This document shows, in pieces, positions 1 to 7,618 of a DNA stretch of 32,441 bases; within the stretch, counting starts at the first letter, position 1; each line of letters begins with the position of its first letter. This stretch comes from Deltaproteobacteria bacterium (lineage in GTDB: Bacteria; Myxococcota_A; Polyangia; Fen-1088): the NCBI GenBank assembly GCA_016935975.1, contig JAFGPX010000210.1, positions 1 through 32,441 of the forward strand, written 5' to 3'. The position numbers and the translations under genes were made by a program. Under the pieces are notes generated by a model that ran no database searches, was not told the origin of the DNA, and saw only the letters and a list, made by a program, of their open reading frames with translations.

Positions 1-49
1 CCAAGGCAGGAGCCGGATGCGGTAATGCCGCCTGTCCGGATCTGTGCGG

Positions 50-73
50 GGGGCGGCCCGTGAGGGCCGTCCC
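50..73. repeat. REP-like palindrome
   Basis: The arms gggcggccc (51-59) and gggccgtcc (64-72) pair over 9 bp, with one G-U wobble in RNA, around a GTGA loop. No T-run follows, so it does not look like a classical intrinsic terminator. Short GC-rich palindromes of this form are common as dispersed intergenic repeats in high-GC genomes; no second copy was noticed in this window. Confidence 0.4.
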
Positions 74-301
74 TACCGCAACTCGCGCCGCTTCTCGCAT
101 GAACCCGGGGGATATGGAGTTTGGAGAGGCAGGCCGGAGAGAGCAGGGTGCCCGGCGATGTCGTCCGCGACGCCGCAGTCCCTCATCGTGAGGATCGCCT
201 CCGCGATCGACGACCGGCTGCAACGGAAGCTCGACTACGCGGACGGGGTTCTTCGAAACGAAGGTCTTGCGCGAGATCGGGTGGTGCCCGATGATCCCCC
301 C
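74..301. other. Leader region, possible decayed transposase N-terminus
   Basis: This stretch is open in the frame of the following gene, so the gene could in principle start further upstream, for example at ATG 158 or GTG 281. The predicted peptide from 158 (MSSATPQSLIVRIASAID and onward) loosely resembles the N-terminus of IS-type integrases, which carry a pattern like 'AIDerLrrqiEYLktENavLR'. It does not resemble an exported protein. I read it as non-coding leader or a small IS relic. The resemblance is weak. Confidence 0.2.
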
Positions 302-1171
302 ATGCCGCCGATCGGATCGCGCGCAAGCATCGGCAGGCTGGGTGCCTGCCTTCCCTTGATCGCCTTGGTCGCCGTGCTGCTGCCCGGTCACGCCGGGGCC
401 GCCCGCATCGACGCCAAAGAGCGGGCGGCCAAGAAGGCTTGCATGACCGGCGACCCGGCCAAGGGCGTGGCGATCCTCGCGGATCTCTTCATCGACACCG
501 AGGATCCGACCTACATCTACAACCAGGGCCGCTGCTACGAGCAGAACAGCCGCTACGAGGACGCGATCGGTCGCTTCCGCGAGTACCTGCGCAAGGCGAC
601 CCGCGCGACGGCCGAGGAGAAGGCGGACGCGGAGAAGCACATCGCCGATTGCCAGGCCTTGCTTGGCAAGAAAGAGGAGCCGGCGCGACCGGCGGCGCCC
701 GTGCCCGAGCCCCCGCGGCCGGCGGCGGCGCTTTCCCCCGAGCCGACCCGTCCGGCGCCGGCTCCGGTGGCGGCCGCGCCGTTCCCGGAGTCTCCGTCGG
801 CCAAGCTCGAACCGGCCGCGTCCGTGGGGGCCGTGCCGTCTCCGAGCCAGGCGCCGGGCTCGCCCGGCTCGGGCCTGCGTGTCGCCGGGATCACCACCCT
901 GGCAATCGGCGCGGCCGCGCTCGTCGGCGGGCTGGCCATGAACCTGAAGTACAACGGCATGATCGACGACTTGCAGGGCGAATACGATCCCGGGACCGAC
1001 GATTCGTCCAAGACGTCCAAGACGCTGGCCATCGTGGGCTACGCCGCCGGCGCGGCTTGTCTGGCCGGGGGCGCGGTTCTCTACTATTTGGGCTGGCGGG
1101 CCGGGCGGGTGTCCGTGGCCCCGGTTCCGGTCGCGGGCGGCGCCGCGGCGGTGCTCGGGGGGGCGTTCTGA
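302..1171 (+). CDS. TPR-type exported protein with two C-terminal membrane segments
   Basis: About 289 residues. ATG 302 was chosen because it puts a signal-like hydrophobic stretch (LGACLPLIALVAVLLPG) at the N-terminus; GTG 281 is an alternative, and the ribosome site is poor for both. Next comes a TPR-like helical repeat region (YIYNQGRCYEQN, YEDAIGRFREYL), a long Pro/Ala/Glu linker, and two hydrophobic segments near residues 200-215 and 245-265 separated by a short polar loop. This layout is frequent in Myxococcota cell-envelope proteins of unknown function. The TGA overlaps the ATG of the next gene by one base, so the pair is translationally coupled. A similar two-segment C-terminus is found in the protein at 19036-20082. 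Confidence 0.8.
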   Translation: MPPIGSRASIGRLGACLPLIALVAVLLPGHAGAARIDAKERAAKKACMTGDPAKGVAILADLFIDTEDPTYIYNQGRCYEQNSRYEDAIGRFREYLRKATRATAEEKADAEKHIADCQALLGKKEEPARPAAPVPEPPRPAAALSPEPTRPAPAPVAAAPFPESPSAKLEPAASVGAVPSPSQAPGSPGSGLRVAGITTLAIGAAALVGGLAMNLKYNGMIDDLQGEYDPGTDDSSKTSKTLAIVGYAAGAACLAGGAVLYYLGWRAGRVSVAPVPVAGGAAAVLGGAF

Positions 1172-2781
1172 TGCGGGCGCGAAGCGCCGGCCGAGCGTTC
1201 TTGCTCGTCGCGGTGGTGGCCTTATCGGCAGGGTGCTTCAAGAGCCTGGACATTCCCAAGATCCCTTGCGATCCCGCCAAGGCGAATTCCTGCCCCAGCG
1301 GCTACGCGTGCACGTTCGTTGCAGGAGAAGGCAACTTCTGCCGGCGGCCGACCGATGGCGGTGCCGACGTGCCGGCCGTGGCAAGCGAGGCGGGTGTGGT
1401 CGAGTCGGGAAGTCCCGGCGAGGCGGCGGGGCCGCGGCCGCATGGGCCGGGCATCGACGGACCGGACGTCCTGCGCGGGGAGGCCGGCGGGTTCAGGATC
1501 GACGGCGCGCTCGACTCGACTGCGGACGGCGTGGCGGATGTGCCCATAGGTGGCGGCGAGGTCGGGGGTCCCGACTTGCCGTGGGGAACGGGCGGCGCTG
1601 GCGGCGGAGACGGCCCGGTGCGCCCGCCCGTTGACTCGGGCGCGGATGTGCCGATCGTCGCGGACGGCGGCACAGGCGGCGCCGGTGGCATCGTGGGGAC
1701 CGGCGGGACGGGTGGCACCGGCGGTGCGCCTGGAACCGGCGGCGCGACCGGAACAGGCGGTGCATCTGGAACCGGCGGGGCGCCGGCAACCGGCGGGGCG
1801 GCCGGAACCGGCGGCGCAACGGGCACCGGGGGCGCCGTGGGCACTGGGGGCGTCGTGGGCACGGGTGGCGCCGTGGGCACGGGTGGAACCACGGCGGTCT
1901 GCCAAGAGGGCACAACCGAGTGCTCGGGCAATGGCGTGCGAACCTGTGCGAGTGGACAGTGGGGCGCGGCCGTGGACTGTGGGGCGCACCAGACTTGCAC
2001 CGGGCCGGCCGGAACCGCGCAGTGCACGTGCAATGTCGATCCTGTCTGCACGTCGGTGGGGGGCACCTGCTCGAGCGCGACGGTGCTCGCGGATTGTGCC
2101 CAAGACGCGGAGGGCTGTTTCTATCAGTCTTCTGTCACCACCTGTACCAACGGGGCGTGCTACGGACCCGCGGGGGCGGCCGCGTGCTGCACGAACGCGT
2201 GTACCCTCGGTACGAGCTGTCTGTCCGGCACTACCCTTGAGACCTGCGCCGTGGGTGCCAACGGCTGCACTGCCGCCAACACCTCCGCCTGTGCGAGCGG
2301 GCTGGTGTGCGAGCGCCTCCCGCCCGCCGAGTGCCTGGATCCAACCTGGGCCGAGTGGCCCATGCCCAACAGTCAGGAGGACGTGACCGCGGGCGCGCCC
2401 AACCTCGCCAGCTACACGGACAACGGGGACGGCACGGTCACCGACAACGTCACCGGGCTGATGTGGCAGCAAGCCGTGGCCCCGGGCACCTACGACTGGG
2501 AAGGGGCGAAGGCCTATTGCCCGACGCTGACTCTCGCCGGACACGGCGACTGGCGCCTGCCCACGCGAATCGAGCTGGTCTCCCTGGTGGACCTCGGGCG
2601 GAGCAACCCGGCCATCGACACGACGTATTTCCCTGGGACGCCGTCAACTGAGTTCTGGTCTTCGTCGCCGTTGGCCGGCTCGTCGTTACCGTCCCGCGCG
2701 TGGTACGTCTCTGTCATAGCCGGCGGCCTCGCCGGGTACGCCGACGAGTTCATTCCCAACGACGTGCGTTGTGTGCGTTGA
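1171..2781 (+). CDS. DUF1566 (Lcl C-terminal) lipoprotein, probable DGR variable protein
   Basis: 536 residues. The N-terminus carries a lipoprotein signal (VVALSAGC, lipidated Cys22). A short Cys cluster (CDPAKANSCPSGYAC) follows, then an acidic region, about 70 residues of GTGG-type repeats (about 167-240), a Cys-rich module with about 20 cysteines (about 245-395), and a C-terminal DUF1566 domain (about 414-536; DNGDGTVTDNVTGLMWQ, DWRLPT, FWSSSP, final VRCVR). DUF1566 is a C-type-lectin-like fold often used as the target of diversity-generating retroelements. The last about 30 codons differ strongly from the paralogue at 3152-3595, while the flanks match. Many variable codons end in C (gtc, gcc, ggc, ctc, tac, gac, ttc, ccc, aac), as expected from AAC template codons. 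Inference: a surface-exposed ligand-binding lipoprotein, Gly-rich spacer outward, binding face diversified. Confidence 0.85.
   Translation: MRARSAGRAFLLVAVVALSAGCFKSLDIPKIPCDPAKANSCPSGYACTFVAGEGNFCRRPTDGGADVPAVASEAGVVESGSPGEAAGPRPHGPGIDGPDVLRGEAGGFRIDGALDSTADGVADVPIGGGEVGGPDLPWGTGGAGGGDGPVRPPVDSGADVPIVADGGTGGAGGIVGTGGTGGTGGAPGTGGATGTGGASGTGGAPATGGAAGTGGATGTGGAVGTGGVVGTGGAVGTGGTTAVCQEGTTECSGNGVRTCASGQWGAAVDCGAHQTCTGPAGTAQCTCNVDPVCTSVGGTCSSATVLADCAQDAEGCFYQSSVTTCTNGACYGPAGAAACCTNACTLGTSCLSGTTLETCAVGANGCTAANTSACASGLVCERLPPAECLDPTWAEWPMPNSQEDVTAGAPNLASYTDNGDGTVTDNVTGLMWQQAVAPGTYDWEGAKAYCPTLTLAGHGDWRLPTRIELVSLVDLGRSNPAIDTTYFPGTPSTEFWSSSPLAGSSLPSRAWYVSVIAGGLAGYADEFIPNDVRCVR
1672..1891 (+). repeat. 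GTGG-coding low-complexity repeat
   Basis: A run of degenerate short units encodes GTGG-A-P/T/S/V-type peptides inside the lipoprotein gene. It is a protein-level spacer: unit sequence varies at synonymous positions and there are no unique spacers. Long open frames on the opposite strand here are by-products of the composition. Confidence 0.8.
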
Positions 2782-2800
2782 GGACGGGCATTTTGACCGT
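2650..2800 (+). repeat. Candidate DGR variable region 1 and its 3' flank
   Basis: Related to 3473-3615. Shared blocks include the TTCTGGTC start, ttggccggctcgtcgtt, gcgtggtacgtc, the terminal gtgcgttgaggacgggcatt, and then (t/c)tgac beyond the stop codon. Between gtc and the terminal gtgcgt almost every codon differs. The conserved sequence beyond the stop is what would be expected of the initiation-of-mutagenic-homing element. No template copy was found in the window. Confidence 0.6.
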
Positions 2801-2822
2801 TTGACCAGTAGAAAGCAGCAGC

Positions 2823-3155
2823 ATGTCGAGCTACTACGAAGCATTGCCGATCTACAAGGTCGCCATGGACGTCGTCATCCGTGTGGACGCGGTCGTGCAG
2901 CGCTTCGCTAAGGGACTCAAGCACACCCTCGGCAGCCGCCTGCGCGAGATCACCTTGGACTTGGTCATGCTCATCGCGCGCTCGAACCGGCGCGCGGAGC
3001 GCGCGCGACAGATCCCGCTGCTGTGCGATCTCATCCAGGACTTGAAGCTGATGCTCAAGCTGGGCAAGGCTTGCGGCAACGTCAAGCGGCGGCGTCTGAC
3101 CTATGTCTTCGAGCGGTCCCAGGATACTGAAACGAAGCCGGAGGTGCCGGAATGA
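2823..3155 (+). CDS. avd: Avd-like four-helix-bundle protein (DGR accessory protein)
   Basis: 110 residues, basic and all-helical, with the pattern of the accessory variability determinant / four-helix-bundle family: an N-terminal YYEALPIYKVAMDV helix, a mid KHTLGSRLREITLDLV helix, LIARSNRRAERARQIPLL, then LIQDLKLMLKLGKACG. In DGRs, Avd forms a pentamer that binds the reverse transcriptase and template RNA. The usual last helix (a '...FxxFEH...GW' type ending) seems replaced by a short acidic tail, so the protein may be slightly truncated. It lies 41 bases after one DUF1566 gene and overlaps the next by ATGA. This position between two variable targets supports the assignment. Some four-helix-bundle relatives (S23 type) are unrelated to DGRs, so the name is probable rather than certain. 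Confidence 0.7.
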   Translation: MSSYYEALPIYKVAMDVVIRVDAVVQRFAKGLKHTLGSRLREITLDLVMLIARSNRRAERARQIPLLCDLIQDLKLMLKLGKACGNVKRRRLTYVFERSQDTETKPEVPE

Positions 3156-3595
3156 ATGCTCGCCTTCCCCTCTCTATGGCCGCTGTCTCTGTGCTCGCCG
3201 GTCTGACGTTGCTCGCCCGTGCCGATGCGCCCGCCGGGCGGTACACGATCGCGAACGGAACCGTCTATGACACAAGGACCAAGCTGACCTGGCAACAGGC
3301 GGTCCCGTCGACGACGTACACCTGGGCCAACGCCAAGACCTACTGTGCGGGCTTGCCCTTGCCAGGTACCGGCTGGCGTCTCCCAACGGCCAAGGAGCTT
3401 CAGACCATCGTGGACGAGTCGCGCTCGGCTCCGTCGATCGACACAACGGCATTTCCCTCGACGCCGTCAACTTGGTTCTGGTCGTCGTCGCCATTGGCCG
3501 GCTCGTCGTTGTACGCGTGGTACGTCGACTTCTTCTCCGGCTTCACGAGCGTCTATGACCTGTCCATTGCTTACCGTGTTCGTTGCGTGCGTTGA
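3152..3595 (+). CDS. Exported DUF1566 protein, second probable DGR target
   Basis: 147 residues. A GGAGG site about 7 bases before ATG 3152 and the ATGA overlap with avd support the start. The signal peptide (MAAVSVLAGLTLLARADA) is followed directly by one DUF1566 domain: GTVYDTRTKLTWQQA, GWRLPTAKELQTIVD, TPSTWFWSSSPLAG, and the final YRVRCVR. There is no lipobox or Gly-rich spacer, unlike the paralogue at 1171-2781. The C-terminal about 25 residues are variable compared with that paralogue. Many variable codons are NNC (gac, ttc, ttc, tcc, ggc, ttc, agc, gtc, gac, tcc, tac), compatible with adenine mutagenesis of AAC/AAY codons. It is probably a periplasmic or secreted binding protein of lectin-like fold. 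Confidence 0.8.
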   Translation: MNARLPLSMAAVSVLAGLTLLARADAPAGRYTIANGTVYDTRTKLTWQQAVPSTTYTWANAKTYCAGLPLPGTGWRLPTAKELQTIVDESRSAPSIDTTAFPSTPSTWFWSSSPLAGSSLYAWYVDFFSGFTSVYDLSIAYRVRCVR

Positions 3596-3615
3596 GGACG
3601 GGCATTCTGACGTTC
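3473..3615 (+). repeat. Candidate DGR variable region 2 and its 3' flank
   Basis: Counterpart of 2650-2800. Measured from the shared ccgtcaact to the stop codon it is 9 bases (three codons) shorter, so the two copies are not simply two mutated products of one identical template. The stop codon and the following ggacgggcatt are conserved between both copies. Confidence 0.6.
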
Positions 3616-3991
3616 GACTTCTTGACAGCTACAGCAATTGCCGCAGCTTTTTCCCGTAGTGCCCGGCGATGATTCCCCCGACGGCGCGGTGTCCAAGAAG
3701 ACAGTGGGCCGGTCAGGCAGGGAGCCCTTTCCCGTCGCCAGATCTGCGTCCGGGATCTTCGTCTTCGGTCGGTGGCGGCGCGAATTCATAGGCATGGCGG
3801 GCAACACGCGCCATCGTGCATCCTCCAGCCATGCTCGCCCCGCTCGTGACCCTCCTCGGCACGCTGCACTCGGCACTCCGCACCCGCGCCGAGTTCGCCC
3901 TCGAGGATCTCGACGAAGGCGCCGGCCCCAGGCACTTGGACGGCCTCGTGGCGAAGGACGGCGGTTTCGCCGTGGGGCGCACGGCAGGAGT
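3596..3991. other. Intergenic stretch with a possible IS relic
   Basis: No convincing gene. It holds the hairpin noted at 3627-3651. On the plus strand, 3831-3911 reads MLAPLVTLLGTLHSALRT then RAEFALEDL. That is close to the N-terminus of a class of IS integrases (typically '...LLxxLrsALRsRaeLALENLALRQQ'). The similarity stops after about 27 residues. No reverse transcriptase motif or template repeat was seen here. Confidence 0.35.
3627..3651 (+). terminator. Possible weak terminator or DGR-type hairpin
   Basis: agctacagc (3627-3635) and gccgcagct (3640-3648) form a stem around a short AT loop and run into TTTTT (3647-3651). Two A-C mismatches weaken it on the plus strand. It lies 31 bases after the stop of the second DUF1566 gene. 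It could end that operon; hairpins just downstream of variable regions are also part of some DGR targets. Confidence 0.35.
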
Positions 3992-4900
3992 CTACGGTAT
4001 GCCCGTGGCGAGCAACGCTTCGTACCACTTGTCGGCCATCTTCTGCGAGCCGGCCAAGGTGGGGTGGCAGCCGTCGGCGGTGTCGGAGGACTTGGGGACG
4101 TATCCCGATGCCGGCTGCAACGACGACCAGATGTCCACGACGTGAACCGGCGATGCGCTGGTGTCCTCGGTCGCGGCCCACCCGGGGATGGCGGCGTTGA
4201 GCGTCTCGACGTTGCTTTCGCAGCCGGAGCAGCCGGCGGGGTTGAGAGGCGGGATCTGCGCGACGAAGAAGATCACGCTCGGGTTCTGTTGGCGAAAGGC
4301 ACCGAGCACGACGCCGTAGGCGTCGAGGATCGTGGACGTCGCGATGCCGTTCCAGACGTCGTTGGTGCCGTATTGCATGAGCACGACTTCGGGCTTTTCG
4401 GCGGCCCAGGTCAGAAGCTCGTCGAGCTTGCCCTTGCCGTACGCGGGCGGGCTGTCCGTGGTCAGATAGGTCACGAGGTAGTAGCCGTGGCCCTCGGTCT
4501 GCACGTTGGGCGCGCCCCCGCAGCTCTGGTTGTTGAGCACGCTGCCGATGAAGGCGAAATTGGCGTGGCCGCTTTCGACGAGCTTCTGCGCTAGGAGCTT
4601 CGGGTAGCAGGTGGTGCCCGTGAGCGAATCGCCGAGGAGCATGATCCGCCACTGGCCCGGGTGGGGCGCGCCGGCCTCGCCGGTCGAGGCGTCCACGGCC
4701 AAGGCTCCGCCCGCCCCGGACGCTCCCGCCACGTCCGACGTTCTGCCCGAGTCTACCGCCCCGCTTGCCCCCGCGGCGCCTCCGGTGGGGCTCGCGCCGC
4801 CGGCGCCACCACCAGAAGGCGGCGATGCCGCGCACGAGCAGGCGGAGGCCATAGCGAGGATGGCGAAGAGGGAGCGGAAAGTGCGGCGCACGCGTTTCAT
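3992..4900 (-). CDS. SGNH/GDSL-type hydrolase lipoprotein
   Basis: 302 residues. A basic N-terminus and a lipobox-like MASAC place the lipid anchor at Cys21. A Gly/Ala/Ser-rich spacer (about 26-80) precedes the hydrolase domain. SGNH blocks are visible: LLGDSLTG with nucleophile Ser92, the block with QYGTND (Asn180), and the terminal DGCHPTLAG with Asp276 and His279. A Gly for block II lies near the SVLNNQSCGG segment. This family includes secreted esterases, rhamnogalacturonan and xylan acetylesterases, and lipases. The sequence alone does not give the substrate, but an outer-membrane-tethered carbohydrate esterase fits the spacer. Divergent from the sigma factor gene. Confidence 0.85.
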   Translation of the reverse strand: MKRVRRTFRSLFAILAMASACSCAASPPSGGGAGGASPTGGAAGASGAVDSGRTSDVAGASGAGGALAVDASTGEAGAPHPGQWRIMLLGDSLTGTTCYPKLLAQKLVESGHANFAFIGSVLNNQSCGGAPNVQTEGHGYYLVTYLTTDSPPAYGKGKLDELLTWAAEKPEVVLMQYGTNDVWNGIATSTILDAYGVVLGAFRQQNPSVIFFVAQIPPLNPAGCSGCESNVETLNAAIPGWAATEDTSASPVHVVDIWSSLQPASGYVPKSSDTADGCHPTLAGSQKMADKWYEALLATGIP

Positions 4901-5205
4901 GACCTATGCCATCCCACCGAGTCCGGTCGAACACAAGCGTGGTCTTGCGCCGTCGGAATCCGAGGAGGGGCGGCTGCGCGGCGACGCGGGCTTCGTTGCG
5001 CTCGCCGGGAAGGCCACCGCGAATCCGCGGGCGGAGCGGTGCGATTTGGGGTAGAAGGGTAACTGGCGATGGCAACACCCCGTCTAGGACGTGGAGTTTG
5101 ACCTCTCTTCCGAGAGAAGGGATCCCGCGTCCGACGTCGCATGCGGCCGCGGAGCGGGAAGGCTCCGCCGCGGGAGAGGCGGAGCAAGCGGGCCCGGCTG
5201 GCCTC
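4901..5205. other. Divergent intergenic region
   Basis: It lies between the start codons of the hydrolase lipoprotein (minus) and the sigma factor (plus), so it should hold both promoters. No clear consensus box was found. It is open in the sigma-factor frame from 4906, with TTG 5098 as an alternative start, but the translated peptide is Arg-rich and unlike any sigma region 1.1. Confidence 0.3.
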
Positions 5206-6603
5206 ATGGCGCCAGCCGATGAGGCCGAGGCCGAAGAGGGCGACGATGGGGTGGGCGATCTGGTTCACGTCTACATGCGCAACACATGGCTCGTGCCGCT
5301 GCTCACGCGCGAAACCGAAGTGGCACTGGCGAAGCGCATCGAGAATGCCCAGCGACGGGTGTGGCAAGCGGCGCTCGAGACGGACGTTGCCATCGAGTCG
5401 ATAGCAGTCCTGTTCGCGCAATTGCAGAAAGCGGACGTGAAGCTCGGCGACGTGTTCGAGGGAGACCACGATGGCGCTTGGCAGTTCGACCAGCTTGGCC
5501 CCGAAAGCCCTTTGCGCAAGAGGATCGATCGGGTACTCCGGTTGCGCGGCCTGCTGCGGAATCGCGCGGCCAAGAACGGCGGGCGCGCGCGGACGCACAG
5601 CCGGGCGCACACCTCGGCCTGTGGCATCAGAGGCGAGATCGTCGATTGCTTGTGGCAGATGCGTATCTGCCAGGAACACGTGGATGCCATTGTCGCGCGC
5701 CTGAAACGCCTTCTTGGCGGCGTCGATGTGGAGCGGCGCCGGGCCGAGATCTCCGGGCGCCATGTGCGCGCCAATCGATCCAACTCCGATGCCCGGCGCG
5801 CGCTCGCCGCGGCCGGACAGACGGAGCGGGCATTGCGCCGAACCGTCGCGGAGATCGAAACCGGCGAGAGCCTGGCGGCCCAGGCCAAGCACGAGATGGT
5901 CCAGGCAAACCTGCGCCTCGTCGTCTCCATCGCCCGGCGCCACGTACACAAGGGACTCGACTTCCCGGACCTCATCCAGGAAGGGAACATCGGGCTCATG
6001 AAGGCGGTCGACAAGTTCGACTACCGTCGCGGCTTCAAGTTCGCAACCTATGCCACCTGGTGGATCCGGCAGGCCATCGCACGCGCGGTCGCCGATCAGT
6101 CCCGCGTCATACGACTTCCGGTCCACGTGAGCGAGGTGATGGGCAAGCTCCGGCAGGTGCGGGCTCGCTTGCTCCACAAGCATGGCCGCGAGGCCACCAC
6201 CGAGGAACTCGCCGCCGAGCTGCGCATGCCGGCCGAGAAGCTCCACCAGCTTCTCGACACCGTCAGGTCGCCCATCTCGCTGGAGACGCCGGTGGGCGCT
6301 GATGGGGATGCGCGCGTGGGCGACGCGATCAAGGACGAGAGCATCGTGTCGGCGGCCGACGTGGCCGCGGCGAACGAGCTTGCCGCCCAAACCGACCAGC
6401 TCTTGGCCACGCTCACCCCGCGCGAGGCGAAGGTGTTGCGCCTCCGCTTCGGCATCAGGCAGAAAGAAGAGCATACCTTGGAACAACTCGGTCGGTGCTT
6501 CGGCCTGACCCGCGAGCGCATTCGCCAGATCGAGGCCAACGCCTTGGTCAAGCTGCGGCACGCGTCCCGCCGGCTCGGGCGTCCGTACTTGCACGACCGA
6601 TAG
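5206..6603 (+). CDS. RNA polymerase sigma factor, sigma-70 family (RpoD/RpoS-like)
   Basis: 466 residues from ATG 5206. The start is uncertain because no strong ribosome site is present. Order of regions: 1.2 ([26 protein letters not shown]), where a canonical factor has DPVRxYLRE; a helical non-conserved insert (about 60-210); 2.1-2.2 ([32 protein letters not shown]); 2.3-2.4 ([31 protein letters not shown]); region 3; 4.1 ([14 protein letters not shown]); and the 4.2 helix-turn-helix ([19 protein letters not shown]). The -10 and -35 recognition helices are near-canonical, so it should read housekeeping-like promoters. The lack of region 1.1 and the divergent region 1.2 and insert argue for an alternative (group 2) factor rather than the primary RpoD. 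Confidence 0.9.
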   Translation: MAPADEAEAEEGDDGVGDLVHVYMRNTWLVPLLTRETEVALAKRIENAQRRVWQAALETDVAIESIAVLFAQLQKADVKLGDVFEGDHDGAWQFDQLGPESPLRKRIDRVLRLRGLLRNRAAKNGGRARTHSRAHTSACGIRGEIVDCLWQMRICQEHVDAIVARLKRLLGGVDVERRRAEISGRHVRANRSNSDARRALAAAGQTERALRRTVAEIETGESLAAQAKHEMVQANLRLVVSIARRHVHKGLDFPDLIQEGNIGLMKAVDKFDYRRGFKFATYATWWIRQAIARAVADQSRVIRLPVHVSEVMGKLRQVRARLLHKHGREATTEELAAELRMPAEKLHQLLDTVRSPISLETPVGADGDARVGDAIKDESIVSAADVAAANELAAQTDQLLATLTPREAKVLRLRFGIRQKEEHTLEQLGRCFGLTRERIRQIEANALVKLRHASRRLGRPYLHDR

Positions 6604-6691
6604 CGATGCGCATGCGGTCCGACCGGGCAAGCGCAGGGCGCCGGAATCGGACGTCGACCGGACCGCGAGCATCTGCCACAATAGGGGCTGT

Positions 6692-7618
6692 TTGCGCCTT
6701 CGTACCCCTACGACCAGGTTTCTCAGCCGTGCTCGCCTCATCTTCATGGTGACGGCGATGATCCCGACCGTCTTGATGACGGTCATCGGCATCGTCTTGC
6801 TGGCCATCGGCGGCTCGAAGTCCGTGGCCGTGATCGGCGGCATCCTGGTGCTCTCCTTCTGCGCCATGGCGCTCACCGGCTACGTCATCGGCAGCATCTT
6901 CGTCACCCGCGGCGCCAGCCTGGCGGCCGTGCAGAACGAGTTTCTGTCCTTGGTTTCGCACGAGTTGCGCACTCCGCTCACCTCGATTCGCATGTTCATC
7001 GAGACGCTGCGCAGCGAGCGCATCCAAGATCCCGAGGAACGGCGACGCTGTCTGACCGTGATCGATCAAGAGCTGGGCCGTCTCGACGGACTGGTGGGCA
7101 AGCTCATCGAGCTTTCGAAGATCGAGCATCGACACGCGGTCTTCGATCATCGCGTGGTGAAGGTAGACGACGTCGTGGCGGACGCGCTGGCGGCCTTTGC
7201 CGCGGTCAAGGTCGGTGCCCAGGTTGAGGTGCAGGTTGCGCTGGAGCCGGATCTGACGGTATTTGGCGACCGCGCCGCCCTGGCGCAAGCCGTGGGCAAT
7301 CTGCTCGCCAACGCATGGAAATACACGCCACCGGAGGGCAAGCAAATCGGGATTGTGGCGAGTGCGGAAGCGAAGCACATCAGTATCGTGGTGACCGACA
7401 ACGGCGTCGGCATCCCGCGACGCGAGCAGGAGGCGATCTTCGAGCAGTTCCACCGAGGCTCGTCCGCCGAGCTCCGAAGTAGCGCAGGTTCCGGGCTCGG
7501 ACTGGCCCTCGTGCGCGCCATCGTCGAGGCTCATCGGGGCAAGGTCGACGTCAGGTCCGACGGCGGCCGCGGCGCCCGTTTCTGCATCGTTCTTCCTCGT
7601 CATTTGGTGACCGCATGA
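6692..7618 (+). CDS. Membrane sensor histidine kinase
   Basis: 308 residues from TTG 6692, which has an AGGGG site about 5 bases upstream; ATG 6746 is the next candidate and would remove only the basic N-terminus. Two membrane segments (about 17-40 and 45-70) with almost no periplasmic loop are followed directly by HisKA (VSHELRTP, phospho-acceptor His90) and HATPase_c: N box NLLANAWKY (Asn207 region), G1 DNGVG (236-240), F box IFEQFHRG, G2 GSGLGLAL. There is no HAMP or PAS domain, so it probably senses something in or at the membrane. The stop overlaps the regulator start (ATGA), which makes a cognate pair. Confidence 0.92.
   Translation: MRLRTPTTRFLSRARLIFMVTAMIPTVLMTVIGIVLLAIGGSKSVAVIGGILVLSFCAMALTGYVIGSIFVTRGASLAAVQNEFLSLVSHELRTPLTSIRMFIETLRSERIQDPEERRRCLTVIDQELGRLDGLVGKLIELSKIEHRHAVFDHRVVKVDDVVADALAAFAAVKVGAQVEVQVALEPDLTVFGDRAALAQAVGNLLANAWKYTPPEGKQIGIVASAEAKHISIVVTDNGVGIPRREQEAIFEQFHRGSSAELRSSAGSGLGLALVRAIVEAHRGKVDVRSDGGRGARFCIVLPRHLVTA

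Noticed and set aside
1672..1891. Repeats that could suggest a CRISPR array
   Set aside because: Units are very short, degenerate, in frame and lack unique spacers; they encode a protein linker.
1222..2544. A long open frame of about 440 codons on the minus strand
   Set aside because: It is antisense to the GTGG-repeat lipoprotein gene and exists only because high G+C repeats avoid stops; the peptide is Arg/Ala/Gly-rich with no motif.
3596..3991. Possible reverse transcriptase or template repeat behind the second DUF1566 gene
   Set aside because: No catalytic YxDD motif in any frame and no AAC-rich copy of the variable region was found here.
4897..6876. A 659-codon minus-strand open frame
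   Set aside because: It lies opposite the sigma factor, whose conserved regions are plain on the plus strand; the antisense peptide has no recognisable domain.
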